NCBI RefSeq assembly: GCF_015207665.1
Contig: NZ_JADEWL010000047.1
Location: 1 to 47,608 of the forward strand
Direction: 5' to 3'
Length of the DNA stretch: 47,608 nucleotides
Source: Plectonema cf. radiosum LEGE 06105
Lineage (GTDB): Bacteria > Cyanobacteriota > Cyanobacteriia > Cyanobacteriales > Nostocaceae
A program made the position numbers and the translations under genes. This document shows, piece after piece, positions 1 through 8,690 of the stretch. The number at the start of each line of letters is the position of its first letter. The first letter of the stretch is position 1. The notes beneath the pieces were generated by a model. That model was not told the DNA's origin, searched no databases, and saw only the letters and a program-made list of their open reading frames with translations.

Positions 1-487
1 CTCTTCCCCTCTCCCCCTCCTCTTTAATCTGTGCCGCTGCTTGCTTTCCGTTACGTACTAATTCCTTTACCAAATCATTGCTAACTTTGGTTAGTTGACG
101 TAGCGCTGATACGCTCCATTTCTGAACATTAGCGCGTACTAGACGCTGTAAACGCTTCGGTAGTTTTGAAAACCAATTGTAAATTTCTATTGCGCTATAC
201 GCTATGTAGCGGGATGCTCCGAAATCATCGGATGCTAGCCAATTATCGAATACTTTTTTACCTTTTGGGCAATGGGCAAGGCAGTCTTGATAAATTGAGT
301 TTAATGCTTCTCCGTTTTCTAATAACCCATCGAAGGTTCGGCGGACGAAGCCAATGAATTGGTTGAGCGTGGTTTTAGCTTTGCTTTGTAGCTGGGGATT
401 CTCAAACCGAGAATAATCAAAGTTTGTGGCGAATACAAATGGGGGGTAGACGTTTTGGGTATTGTCGCCTGAAGCTATCTTGTGCAT
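1..487 (-). CDS. Hypothetical protein, C-terminus beyond the left edge
   Basis: An uninterrupted reading frame starts at the ATG at 487-485 and runs off the left edge, giving 162 visible codons. The product begins MHKIASGDNTQNVYPPFVF, is predicted largely helical, and becomes rich in Glu, Lys and Arg near the edge. I do not recognise the family. The upstream sequence on this strand has a weak GGGA ribosome-binding site. The segment that reads VSALRQLTKVSNDLVKEL (about 61-115) is closely matched by a short fragment at 13922-13977, so a second, mostly lost copy once existed nearby. The real stop lies outside the window. Confidence 0.6.
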   Translation of the reverse strand, partial: MHKIASGDNTQNVYPPFVFATNFDYSRFENPQLQSKAKTTLNQFIGFVRRTFDGLLENGEALNSIYQDCLAHCPKGKKVFDNWLASDDFGASRYIAYSAIEIYNWFSKLPKRLQRLVRANVQKWSVSALRQLTKVSNDLVKELVRNGKQAAAQIKEEGERGR

Positions 488-587
488 AATAGAAGTATCC
501 CTTTGATTTGATTGGGAAACCATACCCTCCGAGCTTGATTGCTAGTCTTCGCGGGGGGTTTTGGCTTTTAAGTTATTTTTGTCCTAT

Positions 588-626
588 CAAGCGCCGCAAG
601 ATTATAAAATTGTGGCGCTTGTTTTT
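588..626 (+). terminator. Hairpin with T-run, possible intrinsic terminator
   Basis: CAAGCGCCGCAA (588-599) pairs with TTGTGGCGCTTG (610-621) apart from one G-T wobble, and five T residues follow at 622-626. The form is that of an intrinsic terminator on the plus strand, but no plus-strand gene ends just before it. It may instead insulate the divergent genes on either side. Confidence 0.45.
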
Positions 627-687
627 AGTATTATAATCTAACAGTAGTAAAATAAGCTAATTATTTGTAACGAATTGATAACTAATC

Positions 688-703
688 ACTACTTAATAGT
701 AGT
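688..703. promoter_or_regulatory. Small inverted repeat, candidate operator upstream of the RHH gene
   Basis: ACTACT-TAAT-AGTAGT is a perfect 6-bp inverted repeat about 67 bp upstream of the ribbon-helix-helix gene. A further AGTAGT half-site lies at 643-648. RHH proteins commonly autoregulate through short inverted repeats, so this is a reasonable operator guess based only on position and symmetry. Confidence 0.25.
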
Positions 704-769
704 AAATGGCTCAATCAGCGAAGCTTAATTGTACTATGGAAGGGAAAACGAGACTTGATGTAAAACACC

Positions 770-943
770 GTGAGTAAAAGGGTTTTTGTGACTTTACCTG
801 ATTCAGTATTTGAAGACCTAGAGCAGTGGGCTGATTCCCAAGGAAGACCAACTGCAAATCTTGCTGCTTTCTTGATAGAGACTTCTATAAGACAAGCCAA
901 GGAAAATGGAGAAATATCGCCGCAAAAAAATAAGGAAAAGTAA
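770..943 (+). CDS. Small ribbon-helix-helix (CopG-like) DNA-binding protein
   Basis: This is a 57-residue protein. Its N-terminal strand KRVFVTLPDSVFEDLEQWAD followed by two helices (to about residue 44) fits a ribbon-helix-helix fold; the tail is Lys-rich. The GTG at 770 is the only plausible start because an in-frame TAA lies three codons upstream (761-763). No strong Shine-Dalgarno sequence is visible. Its stop is six bases before the GTG of the frameshifted GIY-YIG gene, in the same frame, so the two probably formed one transcriptional unit. A likely role is DNA binding or autoregulation. It could also be an antitoxin, but no toxin partner is recognisable. Confidence 0.6.
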   Translation: MSKRVFVTLPDSVFEDLEQWADSQGRPTANLAAFLIETSIRQAKENGEISPQKNKEK

Positions 944-949
944 AAGCAG

Positions 950-1703
950 GTGAACCCATCTACAATTAATATTTCTGAATTACCTTCAGTAGAATTGGAA
1001 ATGCGAGCGCAACTCCCTAAAACGCCTTGTATTTATTTTGCTATAGACTCTACTGGAGAAATTCAGTATATCGGGCAATCAATTAACCCTCTTATAACGA
1101 TGGCTTCGACACCATCGTTATAAGAAGTTATCTAGGATAGAAGGTATCAGAATTGCTTGGCTGAAAGTTTCTTGTCGTGATTTACTCCCAGAAGTGGAGA
1201 AGGCTTTAATTGATTGGTTCAAGCCACCATTGAATAGACTTGTTGCTTCTACAAGTAGAAGCAAATCCGATGTCAGCGCTTATCGCTTAGAGTTGCCAGA
1301 TGCACTAAGAACGCAGTTCAAGGGAATGACTGCGATGAATGGCACGAACATGAAAGATGCCTTGATTCACTTTATTGAGTGGTATGTAGGAAAACAACAG
1401 CTTCCGCCAGAAAACAAGCTGTTAAACGTTGGGATTGGTCAAAAAGAAATAATGCAATCGGGAATACACAAGGATTCGCCAACCATACCCGAACTCATGA
1501 ATGCTTATATTCTGCTGAATTACAAAGGCATGGGAGAAAAGCAACTAGTTGAAATGGCAAATGATTGTCAGGTTACTCCGGCACAAGTACAGGCTGTTTT
1601 AGGAGGGCAACCTGTAAATGACCAAGCTGCGCGTATATTTTCTGTTAAATTAAAGATGCCTGTTGAAGATTTTGTTGCTCAGTATCCCGTAGTCAAGCCG
1701 TAG
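950..1703 (+). pseudogene. GIY-YIG nuclease-like gene interrupted by a frameshift
   Basis: The first frame (GTG 950, stop 1118-1120) encodes a GIY-YIG-like start, with PCIYFAIDSTGEIQYIGQSI carrying the paired 'IY ... YIG' signature. At about 1091-1097 similarity moves to another frame, which reads RWLRHHRYKKLSRIEGIRIA, the expected continuation of a GIY-YIG domain, and stays open to 1703. The downstream part contains a second RHH-like segment (LRTQFKGMTAMNGTNMKDAL) and a helical C-terminus. Each frame alone lacks half of the nuclease fold. The downstream frame could be translated alone from GTG 1194 (169 aa), but that product would have no nuclease core. The frame change lies inside a perfect 14-bp inverted repeat. 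It may be a decayed gene, a sequencing error or, less likely, a recoded gene. Confidence 0.7.
1090..1125. repeat. Perfect 14-bp inverted repeat at the frameshift point
   Basis: TCTTATAACGATGG (1090-1103) is the exact reverse complement of CCATCGTTATAAGA (1112-1125), with an 8-base loop. It spans the exact place where the GIY-YIG gene changes frame. Confidence 0.8.
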
Positions 1704-2084
1704 CAGCAATCAACCAATAAAAAGCTTCATTGTTATTTTGAAAATATTTAGCCAAACTATTTCCTAACTTCTACATTACCGAACGGAAACTGTTTCCTTT
1801 CGGTAAATTATCCTAGTACAAGATAGCGTAAATTTAGCACCCATATCAAAAGCTTTAAATCCGTATCTTATAATACTTTTGACTTTTAACTTTTGACTTT
1901 TGACTTCCGCGCAGCGGTACTAGGCTTTGAATACAAATAAACCAGAATAGCGGTAGTGACGCACAGCCGCACTATGTGAACCCGTATCGCACTTTTTTGA
2001 GATGGGCGAACATTATAAATAAATACCAAATAATGGTAAATAATAACAATAATGTAAAAATATTAGCTGACAACTGACGCAGTT
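1704..2084. other. Intergenic region with a hairpin and heptamer repeats
   Basis: No gene is seen in these 381 bases. A hairpin at 1777-1805 pairs TACCGAACGGAAAC with GTTTCCTTTCGGTA (one mismatch, one-base loop). It has no T-run, so it is a stable structure rather than a clear terminator. At 1876-1906 four copies of a TTTTGAC-type heptamer follow each other, with one TTTTAAC variant, a form of short tandem repeat common in heterocystous cyanobacteria. Confidence 0.6.
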
Positions 2085-2705
2085 ATGCCGCAGGACTTCT
2101 CCGGTCAAAATCTCCAAGGACGCTCTTTCAAAGGTTTAGACCTTACAGGTGCTGACTTTAGCTACGCAGATATCCGCAGTACAAATTTTACTGGTGCAAT
2201 TCTTCGGGAGACAAAGTTTATTTATGCAAAAGCTGGACTGCAAAGACGTTGGGCTATTGTGATTGTCATAGCTTCGTGTTTACTGGCGGGATTATCGGGG
2301 TTTTTCTCTGGTTTTACTGGTGCTATGGTATCGTCGTTGATACTTAATAATGACCATTTCTTATATAAAATCGCTGGCTGGGCAAGTTTATTTGTACTAA
2401 TTGTCTATCTTAGAGTTATTATTCGTTTTGGAATAGAAGTAAATACCGCAACAGTTGCTGGAGCATTCGCTGTGGCTATTGGTGGAATCGCAGCTTTCGC
2501 TATTGCCTATTTTATCGATGAAGCATTAACTATTGCTATTGCTGGAGTATTTTCCATTGCTGCAACGTTAACTATTGCTGCAACCTTTGCTGTGACTATA
2601 GCTGTAGCCTACTTGTGTAAACATCGCACTCCTTGGTACTCTCAAGAAAATCGCTTAATTTTCAGTTATCAATGCTATCACAAGAACCCTTTTTTTCATC
2701 TTTGA
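2085..2705 (+). CDS. Pentapeptide-repeat membrane protein, apparently C-terminally shortened
   Basis: The 206-residue product opens with about seven pentapeptide repeats (residues 4-44; for example LTGADFSYADIRSTNF), forming a short right-handed beta-helix segment. Four to five hydrophobic helices rich in Ala, Gly and Ile follow (about 56-190). Related cyanobacterial proteins usually continue after the membrane part into a second, longer pentapeptide domain. Here the protein instead ends in an unusual tail (YSQENRLIFSYQCYHKNPFF) that does not look like repeat or membrane sequence. A frameshift or deletion that removed the second repeat block is likely. The ATG follows no strong ribosome-binding site. 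The gene converges on the next one, 14 bases away. Function unknown; presumably inner or thylakoid membrane. Confidence 0.65.
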   Translation: MPQDFSGQNLQGRSFKGLDLTGADFSYADIRSTNFTGAILRETKFIYAKAGLQRRWAIVIVIASCLLAGLSGFFSGFTGAMVSSLILNNDHFLYKIAGWASLFVLIVYLRVIIRFGIEVNTATVAGAFAVAIGGIAAFAIAYFIDEALTIAIAGVFSIAATLTIAATFAVTIAVAYLCKHRTPWYSQENRLIFSYQCYHKNPFFHL

Positions 2706-2719
2706 AACTAGCATTGGAC

Positions 2720-4405
2720 CTATTTTTTTTCTGTGATGACATCATCCCGCACACAACCCTCTTTATTGTCGTGTATTACGCGATACCAGCTATATCCATC
2801 ATTTTGCTTTAGGGGTTTACTTGTTATCTTAACTTCAGTGCCTGAAGGTGGTGAGACGATTACTTTACTTTTTCGCGTGCATTGTTCACGAATATTAACG
2901 TTTTCGCCATCTGAATTGGTCCGTAATATGCCGATCTTAGGCAATTGTTCAGGATATGTACAAATATTAAACTCGTAATTATTGTTATTCTTCCTAACAA
3001 CACACACAAGTTGTACTGGAGAATTCTTACGATCGCCTGACGGTTCAAACTCAATCTTACCAAAAGCCCCAGAAGCATAAAATGCTCCTAAGTTGAGTTC
3101 CTCTTTTACTCCACTTCGAGTTTGTTGTCTATCGATTGCAGCAATCAAAGCCTGTGTTGCGTCATAAGCAAGGGCAGTTCGCCAGTTTACGTCAGCACCA
3201 CCCCATAGTTCTTTAGATTTATTGACGAATTTTGATGACTCATTATTAGTATTAGAGCGATCGATATGCCAAAAAGCTGCGACTACCATGCCAATTGCCT
3301 CGTCTCCAATATTTAAAATATCTGGGGTATAAACATCATCTCCTGCTATAATTTTGAGTTCATGTTGTGCAGATGCTTTAACTACCTTTTTTGTTTGTTC
3401 AAGAGTATTGGTACTGGATGCCAACATCAGTACTTCTGCACCATCTTCAACCGCTTCTTCTACGCTCTGAGCAGGATTAAAATTCTGCTCATACAAGTTA
3501 AACTCTTCTGTTATGCTTCCTCCTGCTTCTTCAAAAGCTTTCTTGAACTCAAACTTAAGGGATTTACTGTAGTCACTATTAGAATCGAAAAAAACTGCTA
3601 CTTTCTTTTCATTCCAATTTTGCTTTATATAATTTTCTAATTTATTTGCAGTTTGAGTATCACTAGGAACTGTCCGGAAAACATAAGTCTTTGAGCCGTT
3701 TGAACGATCGTAATTTTGGTTCTTACAAATAGGAGACTTGATAGAAAGCGGTGTTTTTGTAAGACAAATAGAAGTACTGATGGGAGTAATGGCTACAAGT
3801 TCTCTGGATTCATAAATACTTTTTGCTGCTATGGTGACATCGCTCGCATAATGACCGACTACACCTAATACTTCAGAATCCTTAGCTAAGGCTGTAGCAA
3901 TCTGTTTAGCGTCTTCAGGATTGTTTTTGTCAGAAGCGATTTTTACTTTCAATAAAAATCTATTACTTGACTCATTGGAATTATTTTCATCTTGAGCTTG
4001 AGCAACACCACGTAAAATTTCTAATGCATTATTTTGATCGTTGTTATTTTTGGTAATCGGTACAGATACGGCAATAGTATATTTGGGTAATGCTTTATTT
4101 AATTGAACTTTAGCATTGTTAAGAAAAATTCGTGTCTCTGGATCATTTGGAGCTTTTTTAAGCGATTCTTTAAAAGAGTTAGCTGCCTGTTGCCATTTTT
4201 TCTCTTTTACATACTTCATTCCTTCTTCTTTTGTTGAAAGTGGTTCTCCAGGAATTAAAGTTTTTTCACCGAAAGTAATAGGAAAATTATCTTTGTAATT
4301 AAGCGAAGCAATAATACCTACTAATGTCAATGGTAGTAACGTAATGGACAAGAATAACAATATCGAGATTGCTAAACTGAATTGATTGTTTCCATTAGAA
4401 CTCAT
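2720..4405 (-). CDS. Membrane-anchored TPR / periplasmic-binding / SH3 protein
   Basis: The 561-residue protein starts with a single hydrophobic anchor (about 11-33). A short TPR-like helical pair follows (about 60-105, including MKYVKEKKWQQAANSFKESL). Then comes a type I periplasmic-binding domain of the branched-chain amino acid receptor class (about 108-480, with VLGVVGHYASDVTIAAKSIY and SDYSKSLKFEFKKAFEEAGG). It ends in a bacterial SH3-like domain (about 485-558, with VNIREQCTRKSKVI). No ABC permease or ATPase is adjacent, so it is more likely a sensor or cell-wall-anchored ligand binder than part of a transporter. The N-terminal anchor without a clear cleavage site supports a membrane-tethered periplasmic protein. 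The ligand cannot be predicted. Confidence 0.8.
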   Translation of the reverse strand: MSSNGNNQFSLAISILLFLSITLLPLTLVGIIASLNYKDNFPITFGEKTLIPGEPLSTKEEGMKYVKEKKWQQAANSFKESLKKAPNDPETRIFLNNAKVQLNKALPKYTIAVSVPITKNNNDQNNALEILRGVAQAQDENNSNESSNRFLLKVKIASDKNNPEDAKQIATALAKDSEVLGVVGHYASDVTIAAKSIYESRELVAITPISTSICLTKTPLSIKSPICKNQNYDRSNGSKTYVFRTVPSDTQTANKLENYIKQNWNEKKVAVFFDSNSDYSKSLKFEFKKAFEEAGGSITEEFNLYEQNFNPAQSVEEAVEDGAEVLMLASSTNTLEQTKKVVKASAQHELKIIAGDDVYTPDILNIGDEAIGMVVAAFWHIDRSNTNNESSKFVNKSKELWGGADVNWRTALAYDATQALIAAIDRQQTRSGVKEELNLGAFYASGAFGKIEFEPSGDRKNSPVQLVCVVRKNNNNYEFNICTYPEQLPKIGILRTNSDGENVNIREQCTRKSKVIVSPPSGTEVKITSKPLKQNDGYSWYRVIHDNKEGCVRDDVITEKK

Positions 4406-4628
4406 ATATAATAGTATATTTTTTATTTGTATTTTAATATATAAAATACAACAACTTCCAATTTATTTGTATGTATTATGATTAATTATTTTTTATAAAA
4501 ATTAGACCTCTTACAAAAGTCCCAGATATATCTGACTTTTGACGCTATGTGCAAAATTAGACTGGTAAGTCAGCAACAATTATAGCTTGTTTTTTGTCTA
4601 ATCTCACAAAATCGCGCTGCTCCCCGAC

Positions 4629-5828
4629 TTACTTATGTAGCTTAAGCGATCTACCTCGCCAAGTCCAACCCCAGCCTGTTTCAGTTTTAACCACTGATGC
4701 AATGGCAATAACTGCAACTAACAAACCTGCCAAGCTATTGAGCCACCAATATTTTGTAGAAGAATGAAGTGCTTTTGCTACTATTTTTCGCAAATTGTAT
4801 TGGAAGAAAATAGCACTTAAAGCCAAACAAATCGTAAAAAAATCAATAATTTTCCATCCAATCAATATATTTTTACCAAATACAATCGCTAATACTAGCC
4901 AAGGAACTGAGTAAATATTCAGCATTAACACAGCTAACAATATCATTAACCACAAGTTCCGTTGAGAACCGGAGTATAAAACTTTAGTCCAACCCTCCCA
5001 TAGTGTTGCCCAAGAGCGATACATTCTTAATTCGGCTAAATATCCTCCTAGCATATGTTGTAATTTTAGACCACTTTGTTTAATACATCGAGCTAAAGCT
5101 ACATCTTCAGCAACATAATTGGCTACTGCTTGGTGTCCACCTACTCGATCGTAAGCAGAGCGCCGAAATAGCATAAAAGATCCTATTGCAAAAGCTGCGT
5201 TTTTTTTGGGGTCTTTTAGTGCCTTGGAATTCAAAGAAACAAGCAGGTTAATAAACATTAGTGGCTGAACTAGCCATTCTGCTAAAGACTTACAAACTAA
5301 TGCTGATACACAATTCAACAAGTCTATTTGACTCGATCTTGCTACTTGAACAACTGTTTCAATTGCTTTTGGCTTTAGCATGACATCAGCATCAATAAAA
5401 AGCAAAAACTCTCCCTTCGCTCGTAGGGCAGCTTGAGCACAAGCCCAATTTTTACCTGTCCATATTTCTTCAGCTGGTCGATCTAGCCCTGGCAAAATCT
5501 TCAAACGTGAATCATTAAGACTTTGCTCAAGCAGATTGAGAATAGTTAAAGTATTATCAGTAGATCGATCGTCTACAACCCAGACTTCAAGCTTATCAAC
5601 CGATAAATCCGTACTATTTAAAATAGATAAAATGCAATTTTTTATATTATCCGCTTCATTATATGCCGGAACAATCACTGAAACTTTGGGAAATTCATAA
5701 TTAAGAAGATAATCTGTTTCATTTTTTGATGGATCTAGTTGAGGTATGTCCCTTATTGCTTGTCGCAAAGAAATTAAATAATTAATCAAATTGAGCAAAG
5801 AAATCAAAATAAATAAGAGCAGGATCAA
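4629..5828 (-). CDS. Family 2 glycosyltransferase with C-terminal membrane helices
   Basis: The 399-residue protein has the GT-A pattern of GT2 enzymes: VSVIVPAYNEADN at 49-61, the nucleotide-sugar DD at 86-87, the metal-binding DAD at 146-148, and the ED of VAEDVALAR at 241-242, where the catalytic base is expected. One N-terminal hydrophobic helix (1-20) and three or more near the C-terminus (about 288-385) place it in the membrane. It resembles HpnB-like and carotenoid/chlorobactene (CruC/CruG-like) glycosyltransferases, so a membrane lipid or carotenoid glycoside is a reasonable product, but the acceptor is not shown by the sequence. Both neighbours are more than 65 bases away, so it is probably transcribed alone. 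Confidence 0.8.
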   Translation of the reverse strand: MILLLFILISLLNLINYLISLRQAIRDIPQLDPSKNETDYLLNYEFPKVSVIVPAYNEADNIKNCILSILNSTDLSVDKLEVWVVDDRSTDNTLTILNLLEQSLNDSRLKILPGLDRPAEEIWTGKNWACAQAALRAKGEFLLFIDADVMLKPKAIETVVQVARSSQIDLLNCVSALVCKSLAEWLVQPLMFINLLVSLNSKALKDPKKNAAFAIGSFMLFRRSAYDRVGGHQAVANYVAEDVALARCIKQSGLKLQHMLGGYLAELRMYRSWATLWEGWTKVLYSGSQRNLWLMILLAVLMLNIYSVPWLVLAIVFGKNILIGWKIIDFFTICLALSAIFFQYNLRKIVAKALHSSTKYWWLNSLAGLLVAVIAIASVVKTETGWGWTWRGRSLKLHK

Positions 5829-5897
5829 GTTTTAATTACCCCATATCTACTAATAATCTATCAAACAATTAGTTTTTACTCAATAATTAGTTTAGAT

Positions 5898-8651
5898 TTA
5901 TTTTTCTAAACTATTCATCATCGCATCTTTATTACTAAATTCATAACTACCGCCAATGTACTCTAATAAACCTTTCTTAGCACAATAGTCCAGAAAACCA
6001 ACATAATCACAGGGAATACAGCCGTATAATACAAGAATAAGACGTAAAACAAAATGTTTTATGCAAACCAAACCTGAATTTTCTCCATTAAGCAATCCAC
6101 TGAGAATGCCAACCATTAAACCAACTATTATGCCAAACCAAACTCCACCATAAACATCTTCTGGTCTATAATAAATCCACCAAATAAAATCAGATATATG
6201 ATAATAGATATACCAAACAAATATATTTATTATAAAAGAAGTTAAAGCAGTATAAACTGATATATTAATAGCATTTCTAGCTGCTTTTTTTATATCATGA
6301 TTAGGTTCTATTTTTTGATACTTGTTATTATCTGTTTGAACTCCTAATGCTATCGCAATTTGCACCCCAACAAATATCTCTAAAGTTAGTAATCCCCATA
6401 TTGTAGTGTTAAGAATGCCAAAATGGTTAATAAGTAAAGGCAATAACTCTTTTGTATTATTTAATGGCTCTTTAATAAACATATTAATAGTAATAGCAAA
6501 TAAAAAACTACTCAAAACAGTAATTATTAAGCCTAAGTATTTTCGATTTATTAAGAAAAAACTAGATAGATTTTGAACTCTATTATTTATTCTCGAAATG
6601 TAATCTCTAAGTATTAACAATTGTAAAACAGAATAGAGCAATAATCCTAATATGCTTGAAAATATAGTAATATCTGTACCCAAAGATTGTTGATTGTCAG
6701 AATAAAAAACTTTTTCTAAAAAATTATTTAACCAATAACTTTGAAAATTTTCTGGATTCAAACCTATTACTTTAGATATTATTGCAATTATTATCATAGA
6801 TATTGCAGATAACGCTCCACATATCATTCCAACACGTAATTTTTCTCCCGCTTTTGTCCATGACCATTCAACACTTTCTACAGCTTTTATGTGTTTAGGA
6901 TCTAGCCTATAAAATACAATTGCAATTATTATTCCAAAGATTATTAAATCTAAAGGTTGAACTTGATCTATTTCTATTAATTTACTACTTAGCCAACGTA
7001 TCAGTCCAGATATCAATCCGATCGTTGCAACTATAAATGTAGATTTTGAATTGATAGTAGACACATATTCTATTTTAGATGCTAATACTCCAGCTATCAT
7101 TCCAGATATCATTCCAGATATTGAACCAAAAAAGATATAATTAATTAGATTTACATTAGCTCTAGGAGCATAATTGAGTATATCGGATAGTAACCCAGTA
7201 GAGAAACCACATATAAGTCCTACTATCAATCCAAGTCCTACAAAATAAATATTTTTTTTAAACAATTCTGTTTCAAACCATTTAAAATCATCTACTTGAG
7301 GATTTGCTGCAAACAACCATTTAGGCTGTATATCCTCAATATAAAAAATATAAAAAGCTGATGTTTTTTCACGAGTTAATTGTTTTAATAGCCAATGTAA
7401 CCATTTTTCAGCTTTTTTTTGTGGATACTTATCTTTGTTCCAATTCTCATCTTTAAATGTAGTTTTAATTTTAGAAACTACTAGAGTCTTTTGTCTCTCT
7501 GGATTGGATAAATATTGTCTTATAAATTGATCTTTATCTGGTGCATCTTTATATTCTTCAGTGAAAAAAATTAGATCGGGAGGTAATTTTAGGTATTCTG
7601 TTAATGAAAGTTCACCTTGTATATACCTTTGCAATTCATTAAGAGACTGGTCATTTTTCTGAAAATGTTCCTGCCAATATGTTATAATTTGCTCTTGATC
7701 AAGAGGTTTCAACTCAAGCGCAAATGTATCAGTAAAAGAGACTAATTCTGGATCGAGTAATTTTTCTTTTTCTCGACTGGTAATAACAAACTTAATATCA
7801 TATTTACCATCTCCAGTAATTTTTTTTAACTCTTTCACAAAATAACCCTGTTCTTTTTCATTTACTTTTTCAAAGCCAGAAAATAAAAATATTACTTTTT
7901 TATAGCCATCAGAATCTAGTGTGTCAAAAGTATATTTGTTGAGATTGTAACGTTTAGGTAAGTAATATTTCATCCACTCAACAAATGTCCCTTTGTCTGA
8001 GTTAAAACTGGAAATATCTAAGTGTACAGGAATTCTTGTTTCGTTCGGTTTATATTTACTAATTAACTCTTCGTTTAGTTTTCGCAAAAACTTTTTTTTA
8101 TTTATGCCTTGTTCACCTAATAAAATTACGTTTTTTTGTTCCTTAATAATCTGATTAATAATGATGTTTATTGTGTAAACACTTTGATAACTTTTGATAT
8201 CTCTACGTTGTATGTCATTTTGGGCTTCATTCCCTGGTACTATTACCTCCTTAGAACTCAGTTCAATGAATTCGTTAACGGAAGAATCCTCCCAAATTTT
8301 CTTAACCATTGTAAATAAAAATTTACTAGCCGCAGAAAAATTTTGTTCATTGGAAATAGCAACTTTGCCTCTGATAACTTCCAAAACTTGCATATGTTCT
8401 GTTCCACTGAACGTAGATTTCAGCTTACTGCAAAGTTCATAAATAGAATCTATTTTAGCTATCTCATTTAAATAATTAATCAGTGCTGAGGCGAATAGAT
8501 CGTCCTCCCTCACGTTAATAAATCGAAGTTTACCTGGCTGCTCAATGCCAATATCTTGACAAAATGCGTGTCGATCATCATACGCAATATTCCTTAATCT
8601 TAAGAGTTCTATAAGTTTGTCTTTATCTGATTTGTTTAATTTAAAAGCCAT
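5898..8651 (-). CDS. EAD - degenerate NACHT NTPase - multi-pass membrane protein
   Basis: The 917-residue protein begins with a death-like effector-associated domain (about 5-90) that is nearly the same as the C-terminal domain of the protease encoded just upstream. A NACHT-like P-loop domain follows but looks inactive. The Walker A position reads GEQGINKKK (179-187) instead of GxxGxGKT. The Walker B position reads FLFSGFEKV instead of LLDGLDEV (around 255-263), so the metal-binding acids are lost. From about residue 455 to 890 there are roughly ten hydrophobic, Gly-rich helices. The last 40 residues resemble a decayed version of the C-terminal segment seen in other cyanobacterial NACHT membrane proteins. 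It is the last gene of a three-gene operon, 39 bases after the protease gene. The likely role is a membrane-bound receptor or effector recruiting the protease by EAD-EAD contact; this is inferred, not shown. Confidence 0.75.
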   Translation of the reverse strand: MAFKLNKSDKDKLIELLRLRNIAYDDRHAFCQDIGIEQPGKLRFINVREDDLFASALINYLNEIAKIDSIYELCSKLKSTFSGTEHMQVLEVIRGKVAISNEQNFSAASKFLFTMVKKIWEDSSVNEFIELSSKEVIVPGNEAQNDIQRRDIKSYQSVYTINIIINQIIKEQKNVILLGEQGINKKKFLRKLNEELISKYKPNETRIPVHLDISSFNSDKGTFVEWMKYYLPKRYNLNKYTFDTLDSDGYKKVIFLFSGFEKVNEKEQGYFVKELKKITGDGKYDIKFVITSREKEKLLDPELVSFTDTFALELKPLDQEQIITYWQEHFQKNDQSLNELQRYIQGELSLTEYLKLPPDLIFFTEEYKDAPDKDQFIRQYLSNPERQKTLVVSKIKTTFKDENWNKDKYPQKKAEKWLHWLLKQLTREKTSAFYIFYIEDIQPKWLFAANPQVDDFKWFETELFKKNIYFVGLGLIVGLICGFSTGLLSDILNYAPRANVNLINYIFFGSISGMISGMIAGVLASKIEYVSTINSKSTFIVATIGLISGLIRWLSSKLIEIDQVQPLDLIIFGIIIAIVFYRLDPKHIKAVESVEWSWTKAGEKLRVGMICGALSAISMIIIAIISKVIGLNPENFQSYWLNNFLEKVFYSDNQQSLGTDITIFSSILGLLLYSVLQLLILRDYISRINNRVQNLSSFFLINRKYLGLIITVLSSFLFAITINMFIKEPLNNTKELLPLLINHFGILNTTIWGLLTLEIFVGVQIAIALGVQTDNNKYQKIEPNHDIKKAARNAINISVYTALTSFIINIFVWYIYYHISDFIWWIYYRPEDVYGGVWFGIIVGLMVGILSGLLNGENSGLVCIKHFVLRLILVLYGCIPCDYVGFLDYCAKKGLLEYIGGSYEFSNKDAMMNSLEK
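8379..8636 (-). repeat. 258-bp direct repeat, copy 1 (N-terminal EAD of the NTPase)
   Basis: Copy 1 of a 258-bp direct repeat whose second copy is 333 bp away at 8712-8969. By eye the copies differ at 16 positions. Both are in the reading frame of an EAD: copy 1 at the start of the NTPase gene, copy 2 at the end of the protease gene. Fifteen of the sixteen differences change an amino acid. Confidence 0.9.
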
Positions 8652-8690
8652 ATCAATCTAGAAAGTATTTTACTTAACTAATTAGCCTAA

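Noticed and set aside
166-357. Plus-strand frame of 63 codons near the left edge
   Set aside because: It lies entirely within the minus-strand gene that runs off the edge, which has the better protein-like sequence.
715-900. Minus-strand frame of 61 codons
   Set aside because: It is antisense to the RHH gene, whose product has a clear fold signature.
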